Source of the DNA: Pogona vitticeps
Taxonomy: Eukaryota > Chordata > Lepidosauria > Squamata > Agamidae
Direction of reading: 5' to 3'
Assembly (NCBI RefSeq): GCF_051106095.1
Contig: NC_135785.1
Coordinates: 185,673,045-185,737,044, forward strand
Length of the DNA stretch: 64,000 nucleotides
Every line of letters begins with the position of its first letter. The first letter of the stretch is position 1. Made by a program: the position numbers and the translations under genes. Below are positions 25,757-36,433 of the stretch, piece by piece. The notes below the pieces were generated by a model, which was given only the letters and a program-made list of their open reading frames with translations, was not told where the DNA came from and did no database searches.

Positions 25757-25909
25757 GGAACTGAGGGGAATCTTGGGTGGGAGGAGCTTGTGCCTCATGG
25801 GGGATCATACCATAAAATTGTTACTTTTAGCTCTGGAATGCTCCGAGAATGTCAGTGCAGGCGCAGACTAAACCCATATGTGTGTATTCACAGAGGCCAC
25901 GAAGAAGAA
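25757..25909. repeat. DIRS B terminal inverted repeat, right
   Basis: Begins GGAACTGAGGGGAATCTTGG and ends AGAGGCCACGAAGAAGAA, followed directly by the MITE sequence TTTAGGTTTGAC. Confidence 0.9.
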
Positions 25910-27153
25910 TTTAGGTTTGACTTGCAGCCGGAGAATCGACTTACAGACCAGAAAAAACCCAAAATGGAACAAAAATGGAATAAAAATGGCCGGTTACGGC
26001 ATTAATTGGTTTTCAACGCATTGTAGGTCAATGGAGACTCGACCTACAGACTTTTCGACCTGCAGCCACCGTTCCAATATGGAATAATTCCGTAAGTAGA
26101 GGGTCCACTGTATCTTGACTACCCGCTGGCGTATGCGGCGGAGGACTTTTAACGGGACCTGCCTTTTCATCCAGGACCCTATTGATATGACCTTGGTATC
26201 AACACTTTGAACCCTTTTTTTGCCAGCTCTGCCTCAGTACCACGGATGGTGTGACATCACGCCCGAGGCTGAAGGGGGCTATATATCAGAGGATTACTCC
26301 TCGTACTCCTACCTCATTCTCCGAATAGTGAAGGTACTCGAGCTTGACGTCGAGGTGCCTGCAGTTAAGAAAACAGATAAGGTGTATGAAGACATCACTC
26401 AGGAACAAACTCCTCCAGTACACCTCTCTGAACTCACGAGAGAGTCATGGTTTAAACCTATCAAATTCTAAGAAGGATTGAGAATCTGTATAAAGTATAT
26501 GAGACTCATGCGGATGCCTCTTAAAGCACCCTCTTCCAAATTCTTTTGTTGTTGACAGCACTAAAAACAGGGCCCAGAATCATTCTGCTACTCTTCTCCT
26601 TCTGACAAAGAAGGACATAAGTTGGATGTCCTAGGCTGCAGAATATACTCTCTTAACTTCTTTTGTCCTCAGGGTGGCCAACTATTCGACTGCCATGGGC
26701 GCTTATCACCGCCATTTATGGAATTTGGCACTGCCCATTCTGCGGTAGGTCGAGCTGTCCTGGCTTCGGCACTTCCATGATGTCCCTCCTCCTGGTAAGT
26801 GAGCTTGCTAGTCACTCATTAGTGTGCATTCACAGAGACCATGAAGAAGAAAAAGAGATTACCTACCTGTATCTCTGGTTCTTCGAGTGGTCATCTGTGA
26901 ATTCACACTCCCCGCCCTTCCTCCCTGCTGTATGTCACGTGTGCCATTGCATGCTGTGCAGTGGTGGTCAGTTCCATGGAACTGAAGTATTCAGTGCTGG
27001 GGGCGGAGTTATAGCCAGCATGGGGGAAGTCCCGGCACCATGTGCTCGGGCTAGAAAGTTCCGAGGCTGCTCCACGCAAACGTGGATTAACCCATTACTG
27101 TGAATTTACAGATGACCACTCAAAGAACCAGAGTTACAGGTAGGTAACCTCTT

Positions 27154-28569
27154 TTTTTTTTTTTTTTTGAAGGCAGCTGATTTCTGAAGTGGATCAGCAG
27201 CTCTTGTCTGCTGCCAATTGAACCTATCAATTTAGGGCTGATCCACAAAAGGAAAAGGAAAAAATAATTCAGCAGATAAAATCATTTTAAATTGCTTTAA
27301 CTTTTAGAGCATTATATAGAGTCTATTCAAGCTTTTTTGAAATCTTATTCATCCATTTCTTAGAGCAATGCTAACCTTTAAAGAGTAGATAAATTGAGTA
27401 GTGTAGACAAAAATACCATTAAGATTTGCATCGAAATGTCATTGTGGCACAAAGTGGCCCAAAGCAGGAACTTTTAACTTAATTTAAATTAAAGTTAATT
27501 TAGCTCGTGAGTTTTAGCTCTTTGAGTTTTTGTATAGTGAAAGAAATAGCACCATTTGTTTCTTTACTTATCCAACAAACATCTGTGAATGACAGTCACC
27601 AGTGCAGTATCTCTTTAATATTAATATAAGAAGGAGCTGCGATATGATTGACTAGTCAGTGGATTTCTACTAAAGGGCCTGATCACACAGTTCCTTTTTC
27701 CTTCTTTTAAAACATTGATATACTGTATTTCTGTGTATAATATGTGGGAAGTAAGCTTGTTCACATGGCTGTCAGTTCAGTCGCTACATTTCTTGCTGTT
27801 TGTACCAGTTCTATGCTCTACATATGCCATCTCATATAAATCTATTCATTTGCTGTCCTATTTCTGGGTCCTCACTGCCTTAAAATATTATTTGATTTTT
27901 AAAAATAATTTGTAAGTGATATATCATTATTTTCCTGTCACTCTCAACTGTTAGTCACTGTGCAATCTGGTGGTATATGTCACCTGCAACCCTGCCTTCC
28001 TTTTTTTAAATTGTCACTTCCCAGTTCCTTTCTCCACTTTGTTTTTCTTCTCGCCACTGTTCCTTCTGTCCTCCTCTCCTGTTTACTTTAGTCACTCATC
28101 CCCTTTTCCTTATTTTCCTGCATATCTCCTCCTCTCATTTCTTGGCTTTCATTTTTCTTTTCCCCTTTGAACATCATTGGGAGGAGAAGCCAGTTTTAAA
28201 AGATCTGCAAAGTATTGTTAAGAGCAGGTTAAAAAAAGAGACAGATGTTAATGTGACGACCCTTTCTTTCTCCCCTGAAACAATTCCAAGTAGGAAATGG
28301 CCCCCTTTCTGCTCAAGCCCACTTTCCCCTTTCCTTCCTTAAACTCACAAGTGAAGGGAGGCTGTCTTCTCAGCAATGTATTTGTGGTGATGGTGTTGTT
28401 GTTGCAGCTGCTGCAAGCAATTTATAAATAAGCATTTTTTTAAAAAATTAAAGAGTACAAGCACAGTGGCCAAAAACCAAAATATGCCAGGAAGATCCAT
28501 GGATTGACCAGGTGTGCTGGCTCCCTGGAGAATGGATTAGGGATATGATGGAAAGATTGGCATATCTTA
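27154..28569. other. Non-coding DNA, no feature recognised
   Basis: A poly-T run (27,151-27,169) borders the DIRS nest, then the second unit of the flanking duplication to about 27,240. The remainder is AT-rich, with a pyrimidine-rich stretch at 27,990-28,170. No exon was recognised. Confidence 0.5.
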
Positions 28570-30543
28570 TAAAACCCGCAGATGGATATCCTTTCTTTTC
28601 ATCCACATAAGAACAAATGACACAGTCAACAGGTAATATGAAAAATCACATCTGACTTTGAAAGTCTGGGAAGGAAACTCAATGATTTTGTGGTCCAGAT
28701 AGTCTTCTTATCCATCCTACCAATACTCAGAAGAGGAATAGAAAGGGAAAGGGAAATATTCCAAATGCACAACTGGCTAGGAGGATGGTGCCAATGTGAG
28801 GGATGTGGATATTTGGAACAAAGTTTTCCCAGCATGAAGCACGTTATCAGTAAGGTTTTTAATTGAATTGGAAAGTAGTGGGTGACAGAAGTTCAGAGAT
28901 AAAGATAAATGAAGGCTTACAAACAATAAGAGGAACAGAGCAAGCAGCTCTAATGGGTTCCAAAAATAGCCTTCATTAAAAAATATGAAAGAAGCCAGGA
29001 CACAAATCACACAATCGCTAGTGTCTGTATACAAATGCCAGGAGTATGAGAAACAAACAAGAACTGGAATTCTTAGTTCAGGAGGGTAAATGTGATTTGA
29101 TCAGAAAAACTGAAAGTAGGTGGGATTATTCCCATGCCTGGAATATGGCAACTGAGGGATATAACAGTAGTTCAGAAAGAATAGAAAGAGGTGTGGAATC
29201 TCACTGTATGAAAAAAAAATACATATTCCTGCACAGAAACGCATGAGGATGACCTTGGTTGTCCCACCAAGATCATCTGGATTTATATAATTGGAGTGAA
29301 AAATAAAAGGAAGCTGGTAGTTTTCTACCAACTGCCCAATCAACAAGAAGATAAAGGTGAAACCTTTGAAAAATTACAAGAATTTCAAAGAGATATGATA
29401 TAGTAGTAATGCGAGATTTCAGTTATCCTGCTATCTGTTGGGAGGCAAATTCTGACAAATATGGCCCTTCCAGGAATACCCGATTTATATTGCTGATAAT
29501 TTTCTCCTACAAAAAGTGGAGGAAGAAATTAGAGAATTAGCTGTCCTTGACTTGATCCTAAACAGTAGAGATGATTTGGTAGAAAAAGTGAAAGTAAGGG
29601 GAACTCTGGGGGAAAGTGACCATATTCCACTTGAGTTCTTGATTTCAAAGGATGCAAAAGCGGGGCATAGCCATTTTGTACACTGGATTTTAGGAAAGCT
29701 GATTTTAATAAGCTCAGAACAATTATAAGTTTGGCAGGAGATCCTAAACAGAAAAGGAGTACAAGATGGGCAGAGGTGCTCAATTCCTATTCTAGATCAG
29801 TCTGTTATTAAAATACAGTCTATCATCTGAGGGAGAGGAACCAAACACACAGTTACAAAAGGGGAGGATACTTGGCTCAGTAATACTACATGTAAGAAAG
29901 ATCTTGAAATTTTTGTAGATCACAAACTGAATATGAGTCAACAGTGAGATGTAGTTGGAAAAAAGCTAAATGCTATTTTAGGATAAATTAACAGAAGTAT
30001 AATCTCCAAATCCTGAGATGTCTTAGTTCCCTTCTGTTTGGCACTGGTTAGCCTCAACTTGAGTACTGTGTCCAGTTCTGAACACTGCATTTCAAGAAGG
30101 ATAGAGACAAATTGTAGGTTCAAAAGAAGGCAACAAGGATGATCAGGGGACTGGAAACCAAGCTCTATGAGGAAGGACTGAAAGAACTGAGTATGTTTAG
30201 CCTGGAGAAAAGAAGAATGAGGAGAGATATATATGATAGTGCTCTTCAAATACTTGAAAGATTGTCATACAGAGGAGTGGCGGGATCAGTCATTCTAGAG
30301 TGCAGGATACATATTAATAGGCTCAAGTTACAAGAAGCCAGATTTGGGTTGAATATCAAGAAAAATGTCCTCTTAGAGCAATATGGCAATGAAACCAAGT
30401 ACCTCAGGAGGTGATGAGCACTCCAACACTGGAGGTATTCAAAAGAATACTGTACTTTGATTTGGATTCCTGCATTGAGGAGGGGGTTGAATTTGAGGGC
30501 CTTATAGGCCCCTTTCAACTCCATTATTCTGTGATTCTGTTAT
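28570..30543 (+). mobile_element. CR1-clade LINE, internally deleted and decayed
   Basis: Order on the plus strand: an ORF1 esterase-like remnant (about 28,600-28,830; DFESLG, LSILPILRRGIERER, NWLGGWCQCEG in differing frames), then an endonuclease start at 29,046 (RNKQELEFLVQEGKCDLI). Next comes the endonuclease end at about 29,565 (SRDDLVEKVKVRGTLGESDH), and the C-terminal part at 30,139-30,414 (GLETKLYEEGLKELSMFSLE). The 3' end carries the CR1-typical CTCCATTATTCTGTGATTCTG octamer-like tail at 30,520-30,543. Most of the reverse transcriptase is missing. Frame changes show long inactivity. Confidence 0.85.
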
Positions 30544-31493
30544 CTGAGCTGTGAAGTTCTGCATTATAAAACTTCCATTTAAATAGAAGGGCGATATTGT
30601 ATCTGGGTGGTTCTGACATCTTTCATGACAGGAATGTTTTTTTGCTCAGTTCCATGGGGATAGTCACATTGCTCTTAGCGATGTGCTTATGGAAGATGGC
30701 TTATAGAAGAAAAGTTTTCTTCTGAAATCTGCACAGTGAAGATTAGCCTATCAAAGTAAATCAAAGGAGCTTTGATTTTAATTCTTTTTATGTCTTAGTA
30801 ACAAAAGATTCCCTTTTTCTGTTTCTGTTATTGCGTAGCTCTGAAGAGGAAGTTTCTTTTTAGCTTTAGCTGTGAGGAAAAACCTATAAAAAGAACAAAA
30901 TATGTTTTTGTGTTACTGCACTATCAGGGTTCCCTGATATCACCTAACACAACACAACTTTAACCATGTCTAAAGCAGCATGTTTGCACTGGCAGGTTTT
31001 AGATGCCCAGAAAGCAGAAACATTTGATTCTTTCAGAGTTGTGAAGGATTCCAAATGGGGAATTCATAATTCTAGTGTGGGTTATTTTTAGGGCACCTCC
31101 ATTTTACACTCTTGTTGAGTGTAAATAGTGTAGCTACATCCAGTGTCACATGATACCATTGTATGAAGCTTTGTTTGAAAGTATCAAATGAACAGGCTGG
31201 ATTCTTGTTCTACACTTCACTGTTTATCTACAGTTGTCGCAGTCTTTAAATTATCTATGTTTATGGCTAACTTTAAATTCCCCAGAACTCTTCGTATAAC
31301 ACTCCGCAGATGTATGTTTTGTATATGCAAACTACTATACATATAGCTGGGGCATGGTATGATAGAACCTCTTGTCCTCAAAGTGTGGAAACACTTAATG
31401 TCCTGTTTTAGTGATAGGCAGCCTAAAAAAGTTGCAGATATTATTTTAAGCAAGAGATTTATGCAGTGCTTAAAGTTTGTCTCTGTTTTGCAG
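30544..31493. other. RAI2 intron end with 3' splice site
   Basis: Non-coding sequence ending in a polypyrimidine tract and acceptor, GTTTGTCTCTGTTTTGCAG at 31,475-31,493. No upstream RAI2 exon could be identified in the window. Confidence 0.6.
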
Positions 31494-31598
31494 GCCAGAT
31501 AATGTTGATGTGGATCCTTTGGGCAGCCAGGAGAGAAAGTGAATTCCAGTGACAGCTATGTAAACTACAACTCTGCAGAGGCTCAGAATCCTTGTAAA
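31494..31598 (+). other. RAI2: RAI2 5' UTR part of the coding exon
   Basis: Lies between the acceptor AG (31,492-31,493) and the ATG. The frame is closed upstream by an in-frame stop at 31,506. The GTG at 31,539 is not a plausible animal start, and the residues it would add (NSSDSYVNYNS) have no counterpart in remembered human RAI2. Confidence 0.65.
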
Positions 31599-33260
31599 AT
31601 GGAGGAACTGTATAAGGACACGCAAAATCTGCCCATGGATGTTACCACCTCACCCTCAGCTATAGCTAACAACAAACTAGAAAATGGAGTTGCCCAGCTA
31701 ATAACAGCAGAAGCGTGGAATATAAATTCATCAGACTTGATGAAGAAAGCACTTTCACCACTCGTAACTGTCCCTGCTCCATCCATATTGACACCACCAG
31801 CAGAATCCCAAAGTGGGGTTGCGCTCAAAGTAGCTGCTACAGTGCTTCAGCCAATTTGTTTAGGGGACAGCCCTGTGGTTCTACCAATACACCTGCAAGT
31901 CGCAGGAAGTGCTGCCCCTCAGATTGCTCCTAATAGTAACACTCCATATGTCATGACCACTCAAGGCCCAGTCCCACTTCCTGTTCTCCTAGAGCAACAT
32001 GTCTTTCAGCATTTAAATTCTCCACTGGTGTTACCTCAGAGTTCTCCCTGCGCTACCAACCCGATGCACAGTAACCTTTTCCAGGGCTCATCTGCTCCAA
32101 TGGGGCAGCCACAGCTCATGGATCAGAAACCTTCCAACTCGCCTCCGGAGTCTGTCTTGCCTCCTGTGTTTCAGACCCCAGGATTTGCTGCAGTTCTACA
32201 AGATCTCTTTCCCTCACAAGGCACCTTAGGTTCCTCACCCTATCAGCCACCTCCAGATTGCTCTTCTGTCCCCCCTCAGGCCTTCAGTTCCCCATTGTCT
32301 CCATTGGTCCCTCCTGCCACACTCTTGGTACCATACCCAGTGATCGTTCCTCTGCCAGTTCCTGTCCCTATCCCCATTCCTATCCCCATCCCAGTTCCCC
32401 ACAGTGCGGAATATAAGGTTAGTCCAGACTGCCCTAAACCAGCTGCTTCGTTCATTTTGCATTCCTGCAAAGAAACCCAGACTCCCTTGGAGAAAGAAGA
32501 AACAAAACCCTTTGATTTCATGCACCACAGAGGGCTTTCACAGCTGAATCGGCATACTGTTATTAAGATGAGTAGCGAGAATGAGGTTCTGGATCTGTCC
32601 ATGAAATCTGCCCCTTTGCTAAAGGAAAGTGAGGATAGTGCTCCACTATTACCTGAGGATGGTGCTTTGGACCTGTCAATTGCTTCCTGTCGAAAAACAG
32701 GCTGCAACGATACAACAAGCGCTGGTCGCTCTGGGCCCATCATGGACGGCATGGCTCATTCCACAACAAGTAAACTTCCTACTGCCGTTTCACCTTTTGT
32801 CCCTTCAAAACCTCATGAGAGTCCATCAAAGGTTGAAAGCAGAGTGGTCAGTAGCAGCTCCTCTGAACTTCTGAGACAGCAGCCTAAATGGTTGGTGGAT
32901 CAGACGAACATAACAGCCTGTGAGCCGTCAGCTGGCAATAACATTGAAATCGTGAGCACTTCACAGACGGCCAAAGTAATAGTTTCCGTCAAAGATGCAG
33001 TACCTACTATTTTCTGTGGCAAGATTAAAGGCCTCTCGGGAGTTTCTACAAAAAACTTTTCCTTCAAAAGAGACATGCCCCAGGACTCTGTTCTGCAATG
33101 TTATGATGTAAAAAATCAGCCTGAAACCCGGGATAATGCAGAAGCTCTTAGGAAACCTATCAAAAACAGAAATGTCAAATTAAAGAAAATGAACTCACAG
33201 GAGATACATATTCTTCCCATCAAAAAGCAGCGGCTTGCGGCCTTTTTTCCAAGAAAATAA
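31599..33260 (+). CDS. RAI2: Retinoic acid induced protein 2 (RAI2)
   Basis: Single-exon reading frame of 553 residues (human about 530), a nuclear corepressor-associated factor that binds CtBP. Recognised by close match to remembered human RAI2: NNKLENGVAQLITAEAWNIN near the N-terminus, LKVAATVLQPICLG, YVMTTQGPVPLPVLLEQHVF, and the C-terminal IFCGKIKGLSGVSTKNFSFK and HILPIKKQRLAAFFPRK. A Pro/Val/Ile low-complexity stretch (PVPVPIPIPIPIPVP) spans about residues 245-268. Two CtBP-binding motifs are visible: VLDLS at 330-334 and ALDLS at 356-360. The start is the ATG at 31,599 (context AAAATGG) because MEELYKDTQNLPMDVT aligns with the human N-terminus. The frame is intact. The protein is intrinsically disordered in appearance, with no enzymatic domain. 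Convergent with SCML2 downstream. Confidence 0.97.
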   Translation: MEELYKDTQNLPMDVTTSPSAIANNKLENGVAQLITAEAWNINSSDLMKKALSPLVTVPAPSILTPPAESQSGVALKVAATVLQPICLGDSPVVLPIHLQVAGSAAPQIAPNSNTPYVMTTQGPVPLPVLLEQHVFQHLNSPLVLPQSSPCATNPMHSNLFQGSSAPMGQPQLMDQKPSNSPPESVLPPVFQTPGFAAVLQDLFPSQGTLGSSPYQPPPDCSSVPPQAFSSPLSPLVPPATLLVPYPVIVPLPVPVPIPIPIPIPVPHSAEYKVSPDCPKPAASFILHSCKETQTPLEKEETKPFDFMHHRGLSQLNRHTVIKMSSENEVLDLSMKSAPLLKESEDSAPLLPEDGALDLSIASCRKTGCNDTTSAGRSGPIMDGMAHSTTSKLPTAVSPFVPSKPHESPSKVESRVVSSSSSELLRQQPKWLVDQTNITACEPSAGNNIEIVSTSQTAKVIVSVKDAVPTIFCGKIKGLSGVSTKNFSFKRDMPQDSVLQCYDVKNQPETRDNAEALRKPIKNRNVKLKKMNSQEIHILPIKKQRLAAFFPRK

Positions 33261-33300
33261 TTTATGAAGTTTTGGAATCTTTTACAGTATAATTGTTATG

Positions 33301-33306
33301 AATAAA
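33301..33306 (+). terminator. RAI2: RAI2 proximal poly(A) signal
   Basis: AATAAA 41 bases after the stop codon. Further AATAAA hexamers at 33,648-33,653 and 33,846-33,851 could give longer 3' UTRs. Which one is used cannot be told from sequence. Confidence 0.55.
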
Positions 33307-33851
33307 GAGATGCACTTCATTTTAAATTACATTTAAATCTTTAAACTATCTTTAAGTTATTTGGAGGTGAAGAACTGTGGTCTGGGCTTGGGTGGGAATG
33401 AGAAGATGGGGCGGCGGGGGGAATAGATGTATCTTCCCAATGTAATGGCTTCCCACCCAGCCCCTCATTCTAACTTTTCATTAAAAGTAAAATTTAAAAA
33501 CAACATATTTTTCAAGTGGATTGCACATTTTGCAGCTTTAATGGAATATAATGGATGAGTGATTCAAAGGGGTAAGAGCTATTTTCACTGCCATAAAGTG
33601 CTTTGAAGATGTAATGTTGAAAACGGTGAGTAGAATGGAACTTTCAGAATAAATGTATGTGCTCGCTTGTTTGTGGTATTTTATATTTTTATATTATGTT
33701 ATTCCTGGCTGTTAAACTAATCCAGACTAATTTGAATTCCTTTCCAGCTTCTAAACTGATTTTGAATTTATTTCCAACATTTTCACATTTTGGTCCTTGG
33801 TGCTCCTCCTTACATGATGCACACTGGCAGTGCTTGCTCAGACAAAATAAA

Positions 33852-35039
33852 CGGTATTCATATGGCCATTAAGGCCTTGTTTTCATAGTCTAGCAAAGAT
33901 ACATTTTTACTGAGCTCTGGGAGCAGAGGGAAATGCACCCTTTTTTTAAAAAAAATATTATCGGGATTACTCTGTAGCTCCAAAGAAAGTTTGCTTTTGC
34001 CATTTTATCTTCACTGAATCAGTTGGAGAAGCTTCTCCATGTTGTTACATGCCTTTTACGTCAGGATCGTTTCACATCAACAGAATTGAAAGACAGCTCA
34101 CTGGGATCAGCCTGCAATACACTGAGGCAAGGTCCTGTTGATTTGTACTGCTTGTTCAGTTGTCCAGATAGGTGCAAATAGGTGTTGGGCTCTTTTCAAC
34201 TCATATGTGAAGAGACATACAGGACTCCTTCCAGGAGCATAAACCCTGTGCACTGGAATGGGCCAATCTCTGGCTTCCCCATTGGGAACTTACAGTACTC
34301 CATTTATGTTGCCTCAAGTTACTGGTCTTTGGGCTTAAAGCTGCTTGCCCTGTGCCAGCCTATACTCCGCATTAACAGAGTCAGCCAATATACCTTCTCC
34401 TACCCTTTGTAATGTGATTTTTGGATCCATTTTCAGCTGTGTATCTTGACATGGATAGGATTCTTGAATTAGTAAAGAAATCAAGTCATGTGCTCAGTTG
34501 TGAGCAGTTCCAAGGACTAAGATCATGTCATCCCTTTATTTCATAATCTGTAGTGTTTCTGGGTGTAATTCATATGCTGGTTATTCCTTTGAATCCTTTA
34601 ATAGCTTGAGAGGAGGTTGCTTGAACAACTACCTGCTCCATTTTGAATCTAGATACTTTTAAAGGTGACTTTAGAGCCTGCTATCTAAGCAACAGGGAAG
34701 CACATCATACAAAGGGAGTTTTTACTGTGGCAGGACCATGTGCATGCTGTTGCCTCCCATGGCAGATTAGATGTTCTACTTCTTTGTCTGTGTTAATGTT
34801 TGAAAATATATCATTCCCACCAGACTTTTCACTGTGCCACTGATTATAATGTGATGTTTGCTTTGAAATCTAACTGTATTTTATGTGTGTATATATTTAA
34901 TTATTTATTTTTGTGTTGTGCTGGTTTAGTGTTTAGGTTGCTGTTGTATTTAATTGGTTGTAGTATTTTGGTTGTCCTTTTAGTTGTTTTGAATGTCTCT
35001 TTTAGAAAAAGTAATCTCCCAGCCTCTGCCTATAATTGT
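33852..35039. other. RAI2-SCML2 intergenic DNA, no feature recognised
   Basis: AT-rich sequence between the RAI2 poly(A) signals and the first intergenic repeat. It could partly be extended RAI2 3' UTR. Confidence 0.45.
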
Positions 35040-35320
35040 TGAGAATGTCTGGAGAACAGGTGAGGTCCCTGAGGACTGGAGGTGAGCATCTTTTGTCTCC
35101 ATTTTCAAAAGGGGAGGGGGGGAAAGGAGCTAGTTACTGACTGGTCAGCTTGACATCGATAGCATAAAAAGTACTGGAACAGAAAATTAAGCAGTACGGT
35201 ACATCTGTGACTTCTTCAAAAATGCTGCTGTTAGATCGCTCTGTAGGTGGCCAACAGGGTATACCCAAAGGGTGCTCACCAATAGTTCCTTGTTATCCTG
35301 GAGAGATCTGCATGTGATCT
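35040..35320 (+). mobile_element. CR1 LINE fragment (reverse transcriptase)
   Basis: Plus-strand phrases TGEVPEDWR, SFVSIFKRGGG and, later, TQRVLTNSSLLSW are CR1 reverse transcriptase blocks in differing frames. Both ends are truncated. Confidence 0.65.
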
Positions 35321-35618
35321 GCAAGCGATCACTGCAGATGGTGCCAACAGCCACGAAATTAAAAGGGTGGGGTGCCAATGAAGAGGCATGCAGTCAGTTT
35401 TGCCTCATCATGCTCTGCAATTTTGTAAGGGGTATTGAGATGCACTTTGTGGATTGTGCATTAAGTGCCTTGGAGCTAAATGTGTGTGCGATCCAGATTT
35501 GCCAAATAGAGTAAGCTCGGAAGTTACCTTTAACAGAAGGGCCATCTCTGATATAATTGTACACATGCACATGTTATGCATATACATGTGCATACCCAGA
35601 CAATTCCTTCTGAGGTTG

Positions 35619-35749
35619 TTAAAATGAGTACCCAGCTTGCTGGGGGGGGGGGCAATGTGTAGCCTGCGTAATTAACTTGTAAACCGCCCAGAGAGTGCTT
35701 GAAGCGCTATGGGGCGCTATATAATCAGCACGCTTTGCTTTTTGCTTTT
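35619..35749 (+). mobile_element. tRNA-derived SINE, 5'-truncated
   Basis: AAAATGAGTACCCAGCTTGC, a G run, then ACCGCCCAGAGAGTGCTTGA and a CTTTGCTTTTTGCTTTTA tail. It is the 3' half of the SINE family at 10.2 kb, in the opposite orientation; the tRNA-like head is absent. Confidence 0.8.
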
Positions 35750-36425
35750 AGTATTTCACTGGGCCTGGTGACCTACCCATATTCAGAGCCTGATCAGATT
35801 ACTTGAACTTCCATGTCATAAACGTATGCACATGTTATGTCTGGTTGAGACACCATGGGTTTCAACGGGGAAGGATGAAGTACAAATCAAATTCATAACT
35901 TCCATCTCCATCACTGGCAGCTTGGGACTAAATAGTTATTTGCTTAACTATAACTCTGCCATTGTAAAACACTTTAAATCTGTTAGGCACCCATTCGCCT
36001 ACTTTCAATTAAGATCATCAGTACCAGGCCTTCTCAATTTCTAGAAAGTACTGACCTTGAGATCTGTTGAGCTGGAGAAGATCCTTTCCTTCAGTAAGCA
36101 GGATCTAGTGACAAGACAGCCATTTCAATGTCTCAAGAGCTGCAGTATCTTATGCATACATGTTTTGTGGACTGAATCTAACGATAGCCCCAACACTGGC
36201 AGTCATTTGCTACCATAGACTTACTGAATCAGTGGGACTTAACTTACACAAGCATTAACTTGAGAAGCCCCATTCATTACGTGGGTCTCATCTAGTTCAA
36301 ACTAACTACTGGATTTAGCTGTAGGGTGTAGGTGTGTGTGAAGTTTTTCAAAGGTAGGTCTATAAAACAATGCAATCCAGGTGTTTGTGAGCTCATGTGT
36401 TCATATGTGTTTCAATGAAAAGACC
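35750..36425. other. Intergenic DNA, no feature recognised
   Basis: No exon, repeat end or motif was recognised. Confidence 0.45.
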
Positions 36426-36433
36426 ATCTAATT

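Larger units (their letters stand above)
20259..25909 (-). mobile_element. DIRS-type retroelement B (fossil, broken body, intact ends)
   Basis: Inverted terminal repeats at about 20,260-20,440 and 25,757-25,909 are identical over roughly 130 bp from ACACATATGGG to CAGTTCC. An internal complementary region at about 20,518-20,620 is the inverse of the joined termini. Sequence just inside it (20,640-20,850) still aligns weakly with the recombinase end of element C. No recognisable long coding part remains, so the body is heavily broken, whereas the identical ends point to recent insertion. It is inserted in the Tigger-like MITE without target duplication. Confidence 0.82.
20190..26110. mobile_element. 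Tigger-like MITE split by DIRS element B
   Basis: Left part 20,190-20,259 begins CAGTGGACCCTTGACTTACA. Right part 25,908-26,110 ends AGTAGAGGGTCCACTG. TA flanks both ends. Joined across the insertion it aligns with the inverse of the MITE at 3,369-3,629 (shared CAGACTTCTCTGGC and AAAATGGAACAAAAATGG). It sits inside DIRS element A. Confidence 0.85.
19090..27153 (+). mobile_element. DIRS-type retroelement A (fossil, broken)
   Basis: Tyrosine-recombinase retroelement relic. Inverted terminal repeats lie at about 19,090-19,239 and 26,978-27,153 and differ at roughly a tenth of sites. An internal complementary region lies at about 26,815-26,910, matching the inverse of the joined termini. Only gag-like parts are seen on the plus strand (about 19,440-20,189 and 26,113-26,800). 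They include IYSLNFFC and AMGAYH-like phrases shared with element C. A MITE and DIRS element B are inserted in it, so its own DNA is about 2.1 kb. It is broken in many places and is the oldest of the three. Confidence 0.8.

Noticed and set aside
31539-31598. N-terminal extension of RAI2 from a GTG
   Set aside because: GTG is not a likely animal start, and the added residues lack a counterpart; the ATG at 31,599 aligns with the remembered human start.
35325-35370. Possible BovB fragment (GATCACTGCAGATGG ... CACGAAATTAAAAG)
   Set aside because: About 36 bp resemble BovB at 50,210, but nothing flanking does; too short to call.
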